Source: Mucilaginibacter mallensis (lineage in GTDB: Bacteria > Bacteroidota > Bacteroidia > Sphingobacteriales > Sphingobacteriaceae). From it: DNA of 64,000 nt. The DNA is taken from positions 2,480,001 through 2,544,000 of the forward strand of contig NZ_LT629740.1 in assembly GCF_900105165.1 (NCBI RefSeq). The letters are read 5' to 3'. The notes under the pieces are model-generated. The model had not been told where the DNA came from. It searched no databases and saw only the letters and a list, made by a program, of their open reading frames with translations. Within the stretch, counting starts at the first letter, position 1. Each line of letters opens with the position of its first letter. The position numbers and the translations under genes are program-made. Positions 1 through 8,037 of the stretch are shown in pieces.

Positions 1-225
1 AAATAGGGTATGTAATATGCCTGTTTGGCAATACTTCTGTAAAAGTGATGTAGCCTTAATAATTGGTAGATTTCTATTTTTAGAAATTTATGATTTTACT
101 AAAAAATTAGCTATAATTTTCTAAATTTGTTGGATACGAGGTAAAGCATATAAGATTTTCATATTGCAAACTTTTAGAAGCATTTTGTTTAACCAATTTT
201 ATATGTTTCGTAACAGAAAGAATAC

Positions 226-1629
226 ATGATTCACAGGTACGCAACTTTTATTAAGGCCGTAAATCTTACCACCGATTATATTATACTAAATATAAGTATG
301 GTGCTTTCATATTTTATAGTTGATAAATCCAACTTTTTTTGGATCAACAATAAAAATTATTTACCCATTGTTTTAGTGTTTAATCTTATATGGCTGCTTG
401 CAGCTAATATAACCGGGCTCTATGAACACGTGTTAAATAAGGATTCAATTAAAACATACAGGGGGGTTATTAAAACCTACTTTATATTCGTAAGTTTTAT
501 ATGCTTCACCATAATTATCCTGATCGGCACTAAACCATATTTTATAACCCGCGAATACCTGTTTTATTCATTAGCGTTATTTGGTTTTTTGCTGGGCTTA
601 TGGAAGCTTATATTTCTCGGTATACGCAAAAGCGACCGTACTTCCTTAATTGATAACCGTAATGTGGTAATTGTAGGCGGTGGGCGCATAGGTTATGATC
701 TTTATCATTTCTTTGATCAGAATAAGGAACGTGGCTATAACCTGATTGGTTTTTTTGATGATCATTCCGAAAAAGTAAAGGATAAACATTTATACCTGGG
801 TAATACTGATGAGTGTATCAGTTATGTGATAGCAAATAAGGTTGATGAGATCTTTTGCACATTACCTAACTCAAAAGCCGATAAAATAGAAAAACTAATG
901 CTTGATGCCGATAAAAACCTTATCCGCTTTAAGTTTATACCTGAATATTACGATTACGCTAAAAAGCCTACATACATACAAAGTTTTGGTCATATTCCGG
1001 TTATATCAGTAAGGCCCGAGCCGCTTGAAAATATATTGAACAGGGCTATAAAACGCCTGTTCGACTGTGTTTTCTCCATATTTGTTATACTGTTTATTTT
1101 TAGCTGGTTGTTTCCTATACTGGCTATCATTATAAAGATCCAATCGCCCGGCCCTGTTTTCTTTGTTCAGCTCCGTTCAGGGCGCGATAACAACCCGTTT
1201 AAATGCTACAAATTCAGGAGTATGCGGGTGAATTCAGATTCGGATAAAAAACAGGCCAGCCGTAATGATTCCCGCATAACCAAAATTGGCGCTTTTATGC
1301 GTAAAACCAGTTTGGATGAATTACCACAGTTTTTTAATGTACTGATGGGTAATATGTCAGTAGTAGGGCCAAGGCCGCATATGATAAGCCACACCGAGCA
1401 ATATTCTCAATTGATCGATAAGTTTATGGTAAGGCATTTCCTTAAGCCGGGCATCACTGGCTGGGCTCAGATAAAGGGTCTTAGAGGGGAAACCAAAGAC
1501 ACCGAAAGCATGCTTAAACGTGTTGAGGCTGATGTTTGGTACCTGGAGAACTGGTCGTTCCTGCTTGACTTGAAGATCATTTTCTTAACTTTCTGGGGTA
1601 CTATTAAAGGCGACGAAAACGCATTTTAA
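226..1629 (+). CDS. Undecaprenyl-phosphate sugar-1-phosphate transferase (WcaJ/WbaP type)
   Basis: Membrane enzyme that starts polysaccharide assembly by moving a hexose-1-phosphate from a UDP-sugar to undecaprenyl phosphate. The 467-residue length is normal for the family. Several hydrophobic segments occupy the first ~130 residues, a nucleotide-binding-like fold follows (VVIVGGGRIGYDL at ~147-159), then a hydrophobic helix (~275-300) and the catalytic bacterial sugar transferase domain with the motifs KFRSM, TSLDELPQ and VGPRP. The donor sugar cannot be read from sequence. No other glycosyltransferase or export gene lies downstream, so it is either the last gene of a cluster to the left or a stand-alone priming enzyme. 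The next gene starts 2 bases later and is not glycan-related. Confidence 0.9.
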   Translation: MIHRYATFIKAVNLTTDYIILNISMVLSYFIVDKSNFFWINNKNYLPIVLVFNLIWLLAANITGLYEHVLNKDSIKTYRGVIKTYFIFVSFICFTIIILIGTKPYFITREYLFYSLALFGFLLGLWKLIFLGIRKSDRTSLIDNRNVVIVGGGRIGYDLYHFFDQNKERGYNLIGFFDDHSEKVKDKHLYLGNTDECISYVIANKVDEIFCTLPNSKADKIEKLMLDADKNLIRFKFIPEYYDYAKKPTYIQSFGHIPVISVRPEPLENILNRAIKRLFDCVFSIFVILFIFSWLFPILAIIIKIQSPGPVFFVQLRSGRDNNPFKCYKFRSMRVNSDSDKKQASRNDSRITKIGAFMRKTSLDELPQFFNVLMGNMSVVGPRPHMISHTEQYSQLIDKFMVRHFLKPGITGWAQIKGLRGETKDTESMLKRVEADVWYLENWSFLLDLKIIFLTFWGTIKGDENAF

Positions 1630-1631
1630 AA

Positions 1632-2411
1632 ATGCCCGTTTTCTACGACCAACTGAACAGGGCAGTAGATCTTCCGGATATACCGAAAAGAATCATTTCC
1701 GTAGTACCATCACAGACTGAATTACTATTCGATTTAGGCCTTGATGACAAGATAACCGGTATTACTAATTTCTGTACTCATCCTGCTAATAAAACCAGAT
1801 CAAAAACTACAGTTGGCGGCACTAAAAAGCTGGACATTGATCTGATAAAGACGCTTAATCCCGATCTCATCATCGCCAATAAAGAGGAAAACGACCGCGT
1901 GCAGATTGAAGAGCTAATGAATTATTTTCCGGTTTGGATAAGTGACATCAACAACCTGCAAGGCGCAGTTGAAATGATCAATAGCATAGGGGAGATGCTT
2001 GATTGTAAAGACAAAGCTGAAACTCTTACCAGCTCAATCATTCATCAGTTCGATCAGCTTAAACCATCTCCTTTAAAACTGCGTGTTGCTTACTTAATAT
2101 GGCGCAAGCCCTATATGGTTGCTGGCAGTGATACTTTTATCAATAGCATGCTGGGGCAAAGTGGGTTAACAAATGCATTTGATTTGAGCAGGTACCCCGA
2201 AGTAAATAGCGATATGCTCATCAATGCTCGTCCCGATGTAATATTCCTATCATCAGAACCATATCCATTTGCAGAAAAACATATTACTGAATTTAAAGTA
2301 ATAGTACCCAATGCTAAGATTATTTTGGTAGATGGTGAGATGTTTTCGTGGTATGGAAGCAGGTTGTTATTGGCGCCTGAGTATATGTCGGGGGTAATAG
2401 GTGCATTATAA
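1632..2411 (+). CDS. BtuF/FepB-like helical-backbone substrate-binding protein without signal peptide
   Basis: Belongs to the periplasmic-binding-protein family that binds cobalamin, heme or iron chelates: the N-terminal half carries RIISVVPSQTELLFDLGL and later LNPDLIIANKEEN, typical of BtuF-like proteins, and the C-terminal half has a second alpha/beta lobe. Length (259 residues) suits the family. What is odd is the N terminus, MPVFYDQLNRAVDLPDIPKR: it goes directly into the fold with no signal peptide or lipobox, so export is doubtful. It begins 2 bases after the sugar transferase gene and is probably co-transcribed with it. No permease or ATPase gene is adjacent. Substrate is unknown. Confidence 0.8.
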   Translation: MPVFYDQLNRAVDLPDIPKRIISVVPSQTELLFDLGLDDKITGITNFCTHPANKTRSKTTVGGTKKLDIDLIKTLNPDLIIANKEENDRVQIEELMNYFPVWISDINNLQGAVEMINSIGEMLDCKDKAETLTSSIIHQFDQLKPSPLKLRVAYLIWRKPYMVAGSDTFINSMLGQSGLTNAFDLSRYPEVNSDMLINARPDVIFLSSEPYPFAEKHITEFKVIVPNAKIILVDGEMFSWYGSRLLLAPEYMSGVIGAL

Positions 2412-2494
2412 ACACTAAAATTTGCTCTAATTATTAAGGCAGCAAAAATTAAATACCCTGGTGATTAATGGCTTACGTAATTATGTTAAATAAA

Positions 2495-2525
2495 TTTTAT
2501 TCTTTACCATTTTAAGCTATCTTTG
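2495..2525 (+). promoter_or_regulatory. Promoter of tRNA-Leu (Bacteroidota -33/-7 type)
   Basis: TATCTTTG at 2518-2525 fits the Bacteroidota -7 consensus TAnnTTTG exactly. TTTT at 2495-2498, 19 bases upstream, matches three of four positions of the -33 TTTG box. The predicted start lies about a dozen bases before the tRNA. Confidence 0.65.
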
Positions 2526-2544
2526 CACCTCACAAAATCCTAAT

Positions 2545-2626
2545 GCGGAAGTGGCGTAATTGGTAGCCGCACCAGACTTAGGATCTGGCGCCGCGAGGCG
2601 TGGGGGTTCGAGTCCCTTCTTCCGCA
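2545..2626 (+). tRNA. tRNA-Leu (anticodon UAG)
   Basis: The cloverleaf can be drawn by hand. The acceptor arms are GCGGAAG and CTTCCGC with discriminator A at 2626. The anticodon stem is CCAGA/TCTGG with loop CTTAGGA, giving anticodon TAG at 2579-2581, which reads the leucine codon CUA. A long variable arm (about 2589-2601), as expected for a class II tRNA, and a TTCGAGT T-loop are present. The 3' CCA is not encoded. Confidence 0.97.
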
Positions 2627-2627
2627 C

Positions 2628-2660
2628 AATGGGAATGGTTTGAACACCATTCCCATTTTT
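2628..2660 (+). terminator. Rho-independent terminator of tRNA-Leu
   Basis: A perfect 11-bp stem, AATGGGAATGG (2628-2638) with CCATTCCCATT (2647-2657), encloses an 8-base loop and runs into a T tract. It starts one base after the tRNA. Confidence 0.85.
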
Positions 2661-3049
2661 GTTATATATTGGTAATCAACTGTTTATTTTTTATCGCTTT
2701 TTGAAATGATGCAAACAAATTGCATTTTATATAAAGAATTAATGGGACTCGAACACCCAAGACCGACTTCTCAACGCATTTAAAAAGAGTTTCATAAGGT
2801 TTATATGTTGTTTCTTTAATAATTATTTCTGTTATAAGTTCGGATATTTAATCATTGAATGCGAGCGCTTATTCCACCAAATTGAAGGGCTGGTGGAGGC
2901 AATACCGCGAATGCAGCTCAAATCAGAGAAAAATATTGTAGTTCATGAAAATTTAGTTTTTCTTTGGATTCATCAAGGGTATTACCGTTAGCGGGTCTTC
3001 GGTGATTGTCATCGAAGGTGGTTATATAAATAGTCGCCTGGCAATGGGT
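2661..3049. other. Gene-poor stretch with possible remnants
   Basis: No intact gene is seen. GGGACTCGAAC at 2744-2754 is the reverse complement of the T-arm core of the tRNA-Leu 100 bases upstream. A stop-free plus-strand frame without a credible start runs from about 2743 to the TAG at 2989-2991 (about 80 codons, including IECERLFHQIEGLVEAIPR). It could be a decayed gene tail or chance; I do not recognise it. Confidence 0.3.
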
Positions 3050-3511
3050 TCAAATCGTCACACCGAATCCAACTTTTACTTTATCCATGACCACATGGGT
3101 GTAGAAGTGTTTGAGGTTAGGATTGTCCATCAGGTGCTTTTTAGAAAACGCTTCGAAATGCGGCATGTCGCGGGTATTGACGATTAATACAAAATCATAA
3201 ATTCCGGTTACATAATAGCACTGCGCAACTTCGGTACATTTTGCAAGGCTGTCTTTGAATTTTTCAATTGATTTTGAGCTGCCTTCGTGTAATACCAGGT
3301 CAACAATACAAGTGATGCCGATTCCTGCGGCAGCCGGTGAAATAATGGAAACATCTGCTTCAATTATTTTATCATTTCTTAAACGGCTGATTCTACGTTG
3401 AATGGCGCTTTGACTAAGGTTCACCAATTGGCTTAATTCTTCCGACGTTAACCGATTATTCTCTTGTAATAACCGCAACAGCTTTTTATCATAGTTGTCC
3501 AGTGCCTGCAT
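3050..3511 (-). CDS. Lrp/AsnC-family transcriptional regulator
   Basis: Small DNA-binding regulator that usually responds to amino acids. From the start MQALDNYDKK the protein is 153 residues, the normal length. Residues ~5-60 form the AsnC-type helix-turn-helix (RLTSEELSQLVNLSQSAIQRRISRL) and the rest is the ligand-binding RAM domain (YYVTGIYDFVLIV). I chose 3511 over the longer frame to 3583 because it gives the family N terminus and has AGGAAAA just upstream. It is divergent from the RidA and PLP-enzyme genes, which it probably controls, as Lrp regulators often do with neighbouring amino-acid genes; that link is an inference. Confidence 0.88.
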   Translation of the reverse strand: MQALDNYDKKLLRLLQENNRLTSEELSQLVNLSQSAIQRRISRLRNDKIIEADVSIISPAAAGIGITCIVDLVLHEGSSKSIEKFKDSLAKCTEVAQCYYVTGIYDFVLIVNTRDMPHFEAFSKKHLMDNPNLKHFYTHVVMDKVKVGFGVTI

Positions 3512-3550
3512 AATTTTCCTGTTTGTGGCACAATAATAAATTATTTTAAT

Positions 3551-3585
3551 CGGTGCTGGGGCATAAACGCAGAAATTAAGCACCG
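3551..3585. promoter_or_regulatory. Possible Lrp-type operator between divergent genes
   Basis: An inverted repeat, CGGTGCT (3551-3557) and AGCACCG (3579-3585), with a 21-base spacer sits between the Lrp gene and the ridA-like gene. TAATTTTG at 3595-3602 fits the -7 box for the rightward gene, but no good -33 box is present. Function is inferred from position only. Confidence 0.3.
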
Positions 3586-3625
3586 CTCAGTTCCTAATTT
3601 TGATTTACATATAAAAAATATAAAA

Positions 3626-4021
3626 ATGAAAATATTATTTGCAGCAGATGCGCCAAAATCGATCGGGCCCTATTCACATGCTATCCGGACTGGCAACCTC
3701 TTATACTGCTCCGGCCAGACTCCCTTAGATCCGGCTACTATGAAGGTGGCGGAACTGGATATCGAAGGGCAGACGAAAAGGGTATTAGACAACTTGAAAC
3801 TGGTATTAGCAGCAGCGGGACTGACCTTTGCCAGCGTGGTAAAAACAAATGTGTTTCTGGCCGATATGGAGCTATTTCCGAAAATGAACATTGTATATGC
3901 AGCTTATTTCGTTGAACATAACCCGGCAAGAAGTACAGTGGCCGTAAAAGGATTGCCCTTCCAGGCGCTGATTGAAATAGAATGTATTGCTGAATTTAAT
4001 GAAGCCAATGATAGCTTATGA
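3626..4021 (+). CDS. RidA-family imine/enamine deaminase
   Basis: RidA (YjgF/YER057c) proteins hydrolyse reactive 2-aminoacrylate and other imines released by PLP enzymes. The 131-residue length is standard. The sequence shows the trimeric-barrel signature: IGPYSHAIRTGNLLYCSGQ near the N terminus, NPARSTVAVKGLP with the ligand-binding Arg102, and an acidic pair at Glu117/Glu119. Its stop overlaps the start of the next gene (ATGA at 4018-4021), so the two are translationally coupled. Pairing with a PLP-dependent enzyme fits the detoxifying role: the neighbour may release the enamine that this protein clears. Confidence 0.92.
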   Translation: MKILFAADAPKSIGPYSHAIRTGNLLYCSGQTPLDPATMKVAELDIEGQTKRVLDNLKLVLAAAGLTFASVVKTNVFLADMELFPKMNIVYAAYFVEHNPARSTVAVKGLPFQALIEIECIAEFNEANDSL

Positions 4022-5268
4022 ATACGGAGCAAAAAATAATCCTTCCTTCCAATAGTATATTTACGACGGAAGAGGTACTGCAATTCAGGAATGACACTTT
4101 AGGCTGTAAAAATGTAATTCATCTAAACAATGCAGGGGCAGGCTTAATGCCTGATATCGTAACGCAGGCACAACTGGACCATATTCAACTGGAAGCTGAA
4201 ATAGGAGGCTACGAGGCATCGGCATTGCGTGTGGATGTGATCAGCGCGTTTTATAACCAGGCGGCGCTTTTATTTAATTGCAAGCCGTCGAATATCGCCT
4301 TTACCGCAAGTGCAACGGATTCCTATACCAGGGCTTTGTCTTCTATCCCTTTTACACAAGGAGATATCATTTTGACGGATCATGATGATTTTGTTTCTAA
4401 CCAGATCCAATTCATGTCGCTCCGGAAACGATTGGGAATCGAAATAATCCATATCAAAAATGCGGCGGTCGGCGGAGTTAACTTGAATGACCTTGAAGAA
4501 AAACTAAAAAAATACCGGCCAAAGTTGCTGGCGATCACGCATATTCCAACTAATTCAGGGTTAGTGCAACCTGTTGAGCAAATTGCACAGATCTACGCCA
4601 GCTATTCACAAAAATATCCGGACAACACCTGGTATATCCTGGATGCTTGTCAATCTGTAGGACAAATGAAACTGGATGTACAGCAATTGAAATGCGATTT
4701 CCTGAGTGTTACCAACCGGAAGTTTTTGAGGGGTCCTCGCGGCACGGGTGCGTTATATATTTCCGACAGGGCGCTGGATGCGGGTCTTGAACCCCTGTTT
4801 ATCGATATGCGCGGCGCTATATGGACTGAAAAAGATACATATCAGCAACAGCCGGATTCAAAAAGGTACGAAGACTGGGAGTTCGCTTATTCCACCGTGA
4901 TCGGTACTAAAGTGGCGATCGAATATTGTCGGAAAGTCGGAGAAGATAAAATAGAACAGCAGGTCAAATTGCTTTCCGGCATCCTGCGAACAAAATTGGC
5001 AGTTACCAATAAAATACGCGTATTAGACACAGGGCCGGAGTTAGGTGGCCTGGTTACTTTTACGGTTGAGGATTCTGACCCGTTGTCTATTGTTAATGGC
5101 TTATTGAAAAGGAAGATCAACGTAGTGCCCAGCTACAGGGCATTTGGCCTAATTGATTTCGATGAAAAGGGGGTGCAATGGGCGGTAAGAGCTTCCCCGC
5201 ACTATTATAATACCATGGATGAAATGGAAACTTTTGTTGAAAGTGTGAAGGAAATTATAGGTGCTTAG
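4018..5268 (+). CDS. Class V PLP-dependent enzyme (cysteine desulfurase / C-S lyase-like)
   Basis: Fold-type I PLP enzyme of 416 residues. The cofactor lysine is Lys235 within TNRKFLRGPRGTGALY, and the phosphate/pyridine-binding aspartate lies in YILDACQSVGQ. The motif around the lysine resembles cysteine desulfurase-like and ergothioneine-type C-S lyases (EgtE) and isopenicillin N epimerase-like proteins rather than IscS/NifS, and I see no mobile catalytic cysteine loop of the IscS type. No EgtB or EgtD gene is nearby, so the substrate stays open. It overlaps the RidA gene by 4 bases and is likely controlled by the divergent Lrp regulator. Confidence 0.85.
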   Translation: MNTEQKIILPSNSIFTTEEVLQFRNDTLGCKNVIHLNNAGAGLMPDIVTQAQLDHIQLEAEIGGYEASALRVDVISAFYNQAALLFNCKPSNIAFTASATDSYTRALSSIPFTQGDIILTDHDDFVSNQIQFMSLRKRLGIEIIHIKNAAVGGVNLNDLEEKLKKYRPKLLAITHIPTNSGLVQPVEQIAQIYASYSQKYPDNTWYILDACQSVGQMKLDVQQLKCDFLSVTNRKFLRGPRGTGALYISDRALDAGLEPLFIDMRGAIWTEKDTYQQQPDSKRYEDWEFAYSTVIGTKVAIEYCRKVGEDKIEQQVKLLSGILRTKLAVTNKIRVLDTGPELGGLVTFTVEDSDPLSIVNGLLKRKINVVPSYRAFGLIDFDEKGVQWAVRASPHYYNTMDEMETFVESVKEIIGA

Positions 5269-5299
5269 GTAAATTGGGTACCATTAAAATATTTTAAGG

Positions 5300-5545
5300 C
5301 TAGTTTTCGATATTTTCACCCTCTTTTATTGCCTTGATCATCAATAAAATATCTTCAAGGTGTTCAAATACAGTACCATGTGGTGCACAACATGGGATTC
5401 TAGTAAAATCCGAAGAGAGTTACTCCAAAAAGAGCAACCATTTCTTGTTGATTATCTGCAAGTTATGTCTGAATGCCAGGTTGATGTAGGGTGTTCTAAA
5501 TGCACCCTCACTATAACTCAAACCATGTTTGAACACCCCACTTAA
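5300..5545 (-). pseudogene. Decayed gene fragment, copy A of a dispersed pair
   Basis: On the minus strand an open frame reads AFRTPYINLAFRHNLQIIN, NKKWLLFLE, an in-frame TAA at 5420-5422, then LSSDFTRIPCCAPHG and TVFEHLEDILLMIKAIKEG to a TAG at 5300-5302. The last part matches a second copy at 52005-52151 (TILEHLEDILPIIKAIKE), and the DNA of 5321-5390 is close to 52029-52096. The internal stop and the missing start indicate a dead copy. The tail loosely resembles the C terminus of class V aminotransferases (APH-x-T followed by a helix), which is only a suggestion. The 5' limit is uncertain. Confidence 0.5.
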
Positions 5546-5590
5546 TAAAGAGTGCTTTTGGATTAATGGTTGATTTGGTCGAACGGGCAA

Positions 5591-6038
5591 ATGGCTGAAA
5601 GCGGTAAAAGGATGAAAGTAGCTACGATGGATACAGTTTCCCTGGATATTTTGGAGCTGGCGGACACTTTTCGTATCCTGGAGGCTTCGCTGCTGCACTG
5701 GCGGTTCCTGAATTTCGGGCTATGGCCGGCGTATGAATGGAGCGATGAGGAGGTTAAACTGTTGGCCCGGCTCCTGCACTGGCAGACCCACGCCTGCATC
5801 ATACGGAGGCTCGGGTGCCGCTGTGCATCGGCTATGCCAGCGACCCCGAGGCTTGGTCAGCCGGCCGGAATTGATTAAGCTTACCAGAGATTTATTGGTT
5901 TATTTCGCGGCAAGCCCCATCAAACTCAATGAAATTTTGCTGATCAGCCTGCTGGAACGGGTACACAATGCGCTCATTGGGGTTCATTTTTTCCGGCGCG
6001 CTGGTGAAACCACCTGCCGCATCAGCTGGGTCCGTTAA
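5591..6038 (+). pseudogene. Frameshifted unknown gene
   Basis: Three overlapping plus-strand frames join into one plausible protein of about 145 residues. Frame A starts near 5591 or 5612 and runs through EWSDEEVKLLARLLHWQTH to IIRRLG. A frame change near 5815 leads to VPLCIGYASDPEAWSAG. A second change near 5868-5873 leads to RPELIKLTRDLLVYF and HNALIGVHFFRRAGE, ending at 6038. Both changes have the same direction and lie within 60 bases. I do not recognise the protein. It is a pseudogene or a gene hit by sequencing errors; the local base composition is richer in GC than its surroundings. Confidence 0.4.
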
Positions 6039-6169
6039 CCGCATTAAGGTTAGCAAGGTACAGCCGCTTCACTCGTTCCTCGCTCTAGCCGCTTCCCTGC
6101 ATTGTAAAAGACCGCGCAATTTGGGCATCGCCTGCGCTCGCCCAAACTGCACGGACTTTTGCCGCCACT

Positions 6170-6292
6170 TTATATTTCCTGATAGGTGTTTTCCATCACC
6201 GCTTTAAAATTCCCCCAGGCTTTTTGGTTAGCAAATTTCTGAACAAGCCCTTTGACATCAAGACCGGGGCCTGCGGGTTTGCTGAAAAAAAC
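6170..6292 (-). pseudogene. C-terminal gene fragment, unidentified
   Basis: A 40-codon minus-strand frame reads FFSKPAGPGLDVKGLVQKF then ANQKAWGNFKAVMENTYQEI and ends at a TAA (6170-6172). It is cut at its N-terminal side by a TGA at 6293-6295, next to the end of the FAD dehydrogenase gene. The amino-acid pattern is protein-like but I cannot name the family. The 130 bases to its left (6040-6169) are GC-rich, without a gene, and contain a small inverted repeat TTGGGC/GCCCAA; together with the neighbouring broken frames they suggest the scar of a lost accessory segment. Confidence 0.4.
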
Positions 6293-6301
6293 TCAAAGTT
6301 A

Positions 6302-7957
6302 TCAATGAACACCGGCGACGAATCTCCCGGCTATTCTCCCGGAAAACATACATCCCCCCAAAAAGGATCCTTCCAAAGAACGGTAACCATGCATACCGCC
6401 GCCGCCAAACCCTGCAGCTTCACCTGCAGCATATAATCCGTCAATTGGATTCCCATCGGTACCTAATACCTGAGCATTTAAATTGGTTTCGAGCCCACCA
6501 AGTGTTTTACGCGTAATAATATGGAGTTTTACTGCAATCATCGGCCCTGCTTCAGCATCAAGTATTTTATGCAGGGGCGCAGTTCTTATCAGCTTATCAC
6601 CAATATAGTTGCGCGCATTTCTAATAGCTTCAATTTGCATGTCCTTGCAAAATGAATTTTCTAATTGGCTATCTCTCGCTTTTATTTGTCTTTCAATGTT
6701 TTCAAAATTAAGCAAAGGCTCAGCGGTAAGCTTATTCATACCCTCAACCAGTTCTTTCAAATTATTGGCGATCACAAAATCTTCACCATTTGCTTTAAAC
6801 GCTTCAACCGGCACGGTGGCCTTTTTGCCAAAAGCGCGTTTTATAACGTCCAACCAGCTTTTATCTGTCAAGTCAGGATTTTGCTCCGAACCGGAAAGTG
6901 CAAATTCCTTTTTAATTATCTTTTGGTTTAATATAAACCATGAGTAATCGTAACCCGTTTTTCCAAGGTGGGTAAGTGTGCCCAATGTATCAAATCCTGG
7001 AAAAAGTGGTACAGGCAGCCTTTCTCCTGTAGCATCAAACCACATTGATGATGGCCCGGGTAATATCCTTATGCCATGATTTTTCCAAATAGGCGCCCAA
7101 TTTTTTATACCTTCCGTATAATGCCACATGCGGTCAGGATTAATAAGGTTCGCTCCGCTTTTTTGAGCGATAGCCAGCATACGGCCATCCACATGTTCGG
7201 GGACGCCTGATATCAGATGTAAAGGAATATTTCCCAGTCTATGGGGCCAGTTTTTGCGTACCAGCTCATGATTTGCACCTATGCCACCTGAAGCAATAAT
7301 AATCGCATGTGCATCATAATGAAAATCTCCCACAACAACGTCAGGGCTTTTTTCACCCCGCTTTACATCTGACGGCTGTAAAATATTCCCCCTTACTCCA
7401 GTAATCTTTCCGTTCACCACCTCAAGTTCAGTGACCCTGTGCCTAAATTTAAATTCTATCAACCCTTTGGTTTCCGCTATTTTCGCGTTTTTAACAAATG
7501 GTTCAATTACACCGGGCCCAGTGCCCCATGTTACATGGAACCGTGGCACCGAATTGCCATGTCCAATAGCACCATAGCCGCCGCGCTCTGCCCAGCCCAC
7601 AACCGGAAAAAAACGAATACCTTTCTGGTGCAGCCAATCATATTTTTCTGTTGCTGCAAAATGCACATAAGCTTCAGCCCATTTTCGGGGCCAGTGATCT
7701 TCGGCCCGGTCAAACCCTGCGGTTCCCATCCAATCCTGCATGGCCAGTTCGATGCTGTCTTTTATTCCTAAACGTCTTTGTAGGGGGGTATCAACCATAA
7801 ATAAACCACCGAACGACCAAAAAGCCTGTCCACCCAAGTTTTGTTCGCCCTCCTGATCAAGGACTATGCATTTTACGCCCTTTTCGGTAAGTTCGTTGGC
7901 AGCAGCCAGACCTGCTAAGCCGCCGCCAATTATTATAATATCACTTTTAAAATACAT
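6302..7957 (-). CDS. FAD-binding dehydrogenase (fumarate reductase / ketosteroid dehydrogenase-like)
   Basis: Flavoprotein oxidoreductase of the FAD_binding_2 superfamily. From MYFKSDIIIIGGG the protein has 551 residues. The dinucleotide-binding motif GGGLAGLAAANELTEKG sits at the N terminus, a second nucleotide-contact stretch AIIIASGGIGANHELV lies mid-protein, and the FAD-binding C terminus reads GLYAAGEAAGFGGGGMHGYR. This architecture matches the FAD-binding dehydrogenase group related to 3-ketosteroid dehydrogenases (COG3573-like); the substrate is unknown. I chose the start at 7957, not 7999, because the glycine motif normally begins within ten residues of the N terminus. A 21-bp palindrome lies 60-80 bases upstream. 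It is not linked to a cytochrome or iron-sulfur partner gene. Confidence 0.85.
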   Translation of the reverse strand: MYFKSDIIIIGGGLAGLAAANELTEKGVKCIVLDQEGEQNLGGQAFWSFGGLFMVDTPLQRRLGIKDSIELAMQDWMGTAGFDRAEDHWPRKWAEAYVHFAATEKYDWLHQKGIRFFPVVGWAERGGYGAIGHGNSVPRFHVTWGTGPGVIEPFVKNAKIAETKGLIEFKFRHRVTELEVVNGKITGVRGNILQPSDVKRGEKSPDVVVGDFHYDAHAIIIASGGIGANHELVRKNWPHRLGNIPLHLISGVPEHVDGRMLAIAQKSGANLINPDRMWHYTEGIKNWAPIWKNHGIRILPGPSSMWFDATGERLPVPLFPGFDTLGTLTHLGKTGYDYSWFILNQKIIKKEFALSGSEQNPDLTDKSWLDVIKRAFGKKATVPVEAFKANGEDFVIANNLKELVEGMNKLTAEPLLNFENIERQIKARDSQLENSFCKDMQIEAIRNARNYIGDKLIRTAPLHKILDAEAGPMIAVKLHIITRKTLGGLETNLNAQVLGTDGNPIDGLYAAGEAAGFGGGGMHGYRSLEGSFLGGCMFSGRIAGRFVAGVH

Positions 7958-8016
7958 ATGTTTTTCATTATTAAATATTAATACCTTAATACGCTGCAAT
8001 TCCTGCGTCGTATAAA

Positions 8017-8037
8017 ATCTACAATATTATTGTAGAT
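8017..8037. promoter_or_regulatory. 21-bp palindromic operator upstream of the FAD dehydrogenase
   Basis: The arms ATCTACAATA and TATTGTAGAT (in the minus-strand direction) flank one central base with no mismatch. The CTACA...TGTAG core resembles operators of the BlaI/MecI/CopY repressor family. No such repressor gene is present in the window. Position 60 bases before the start codon is right for repression. Confidence 0.55.
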
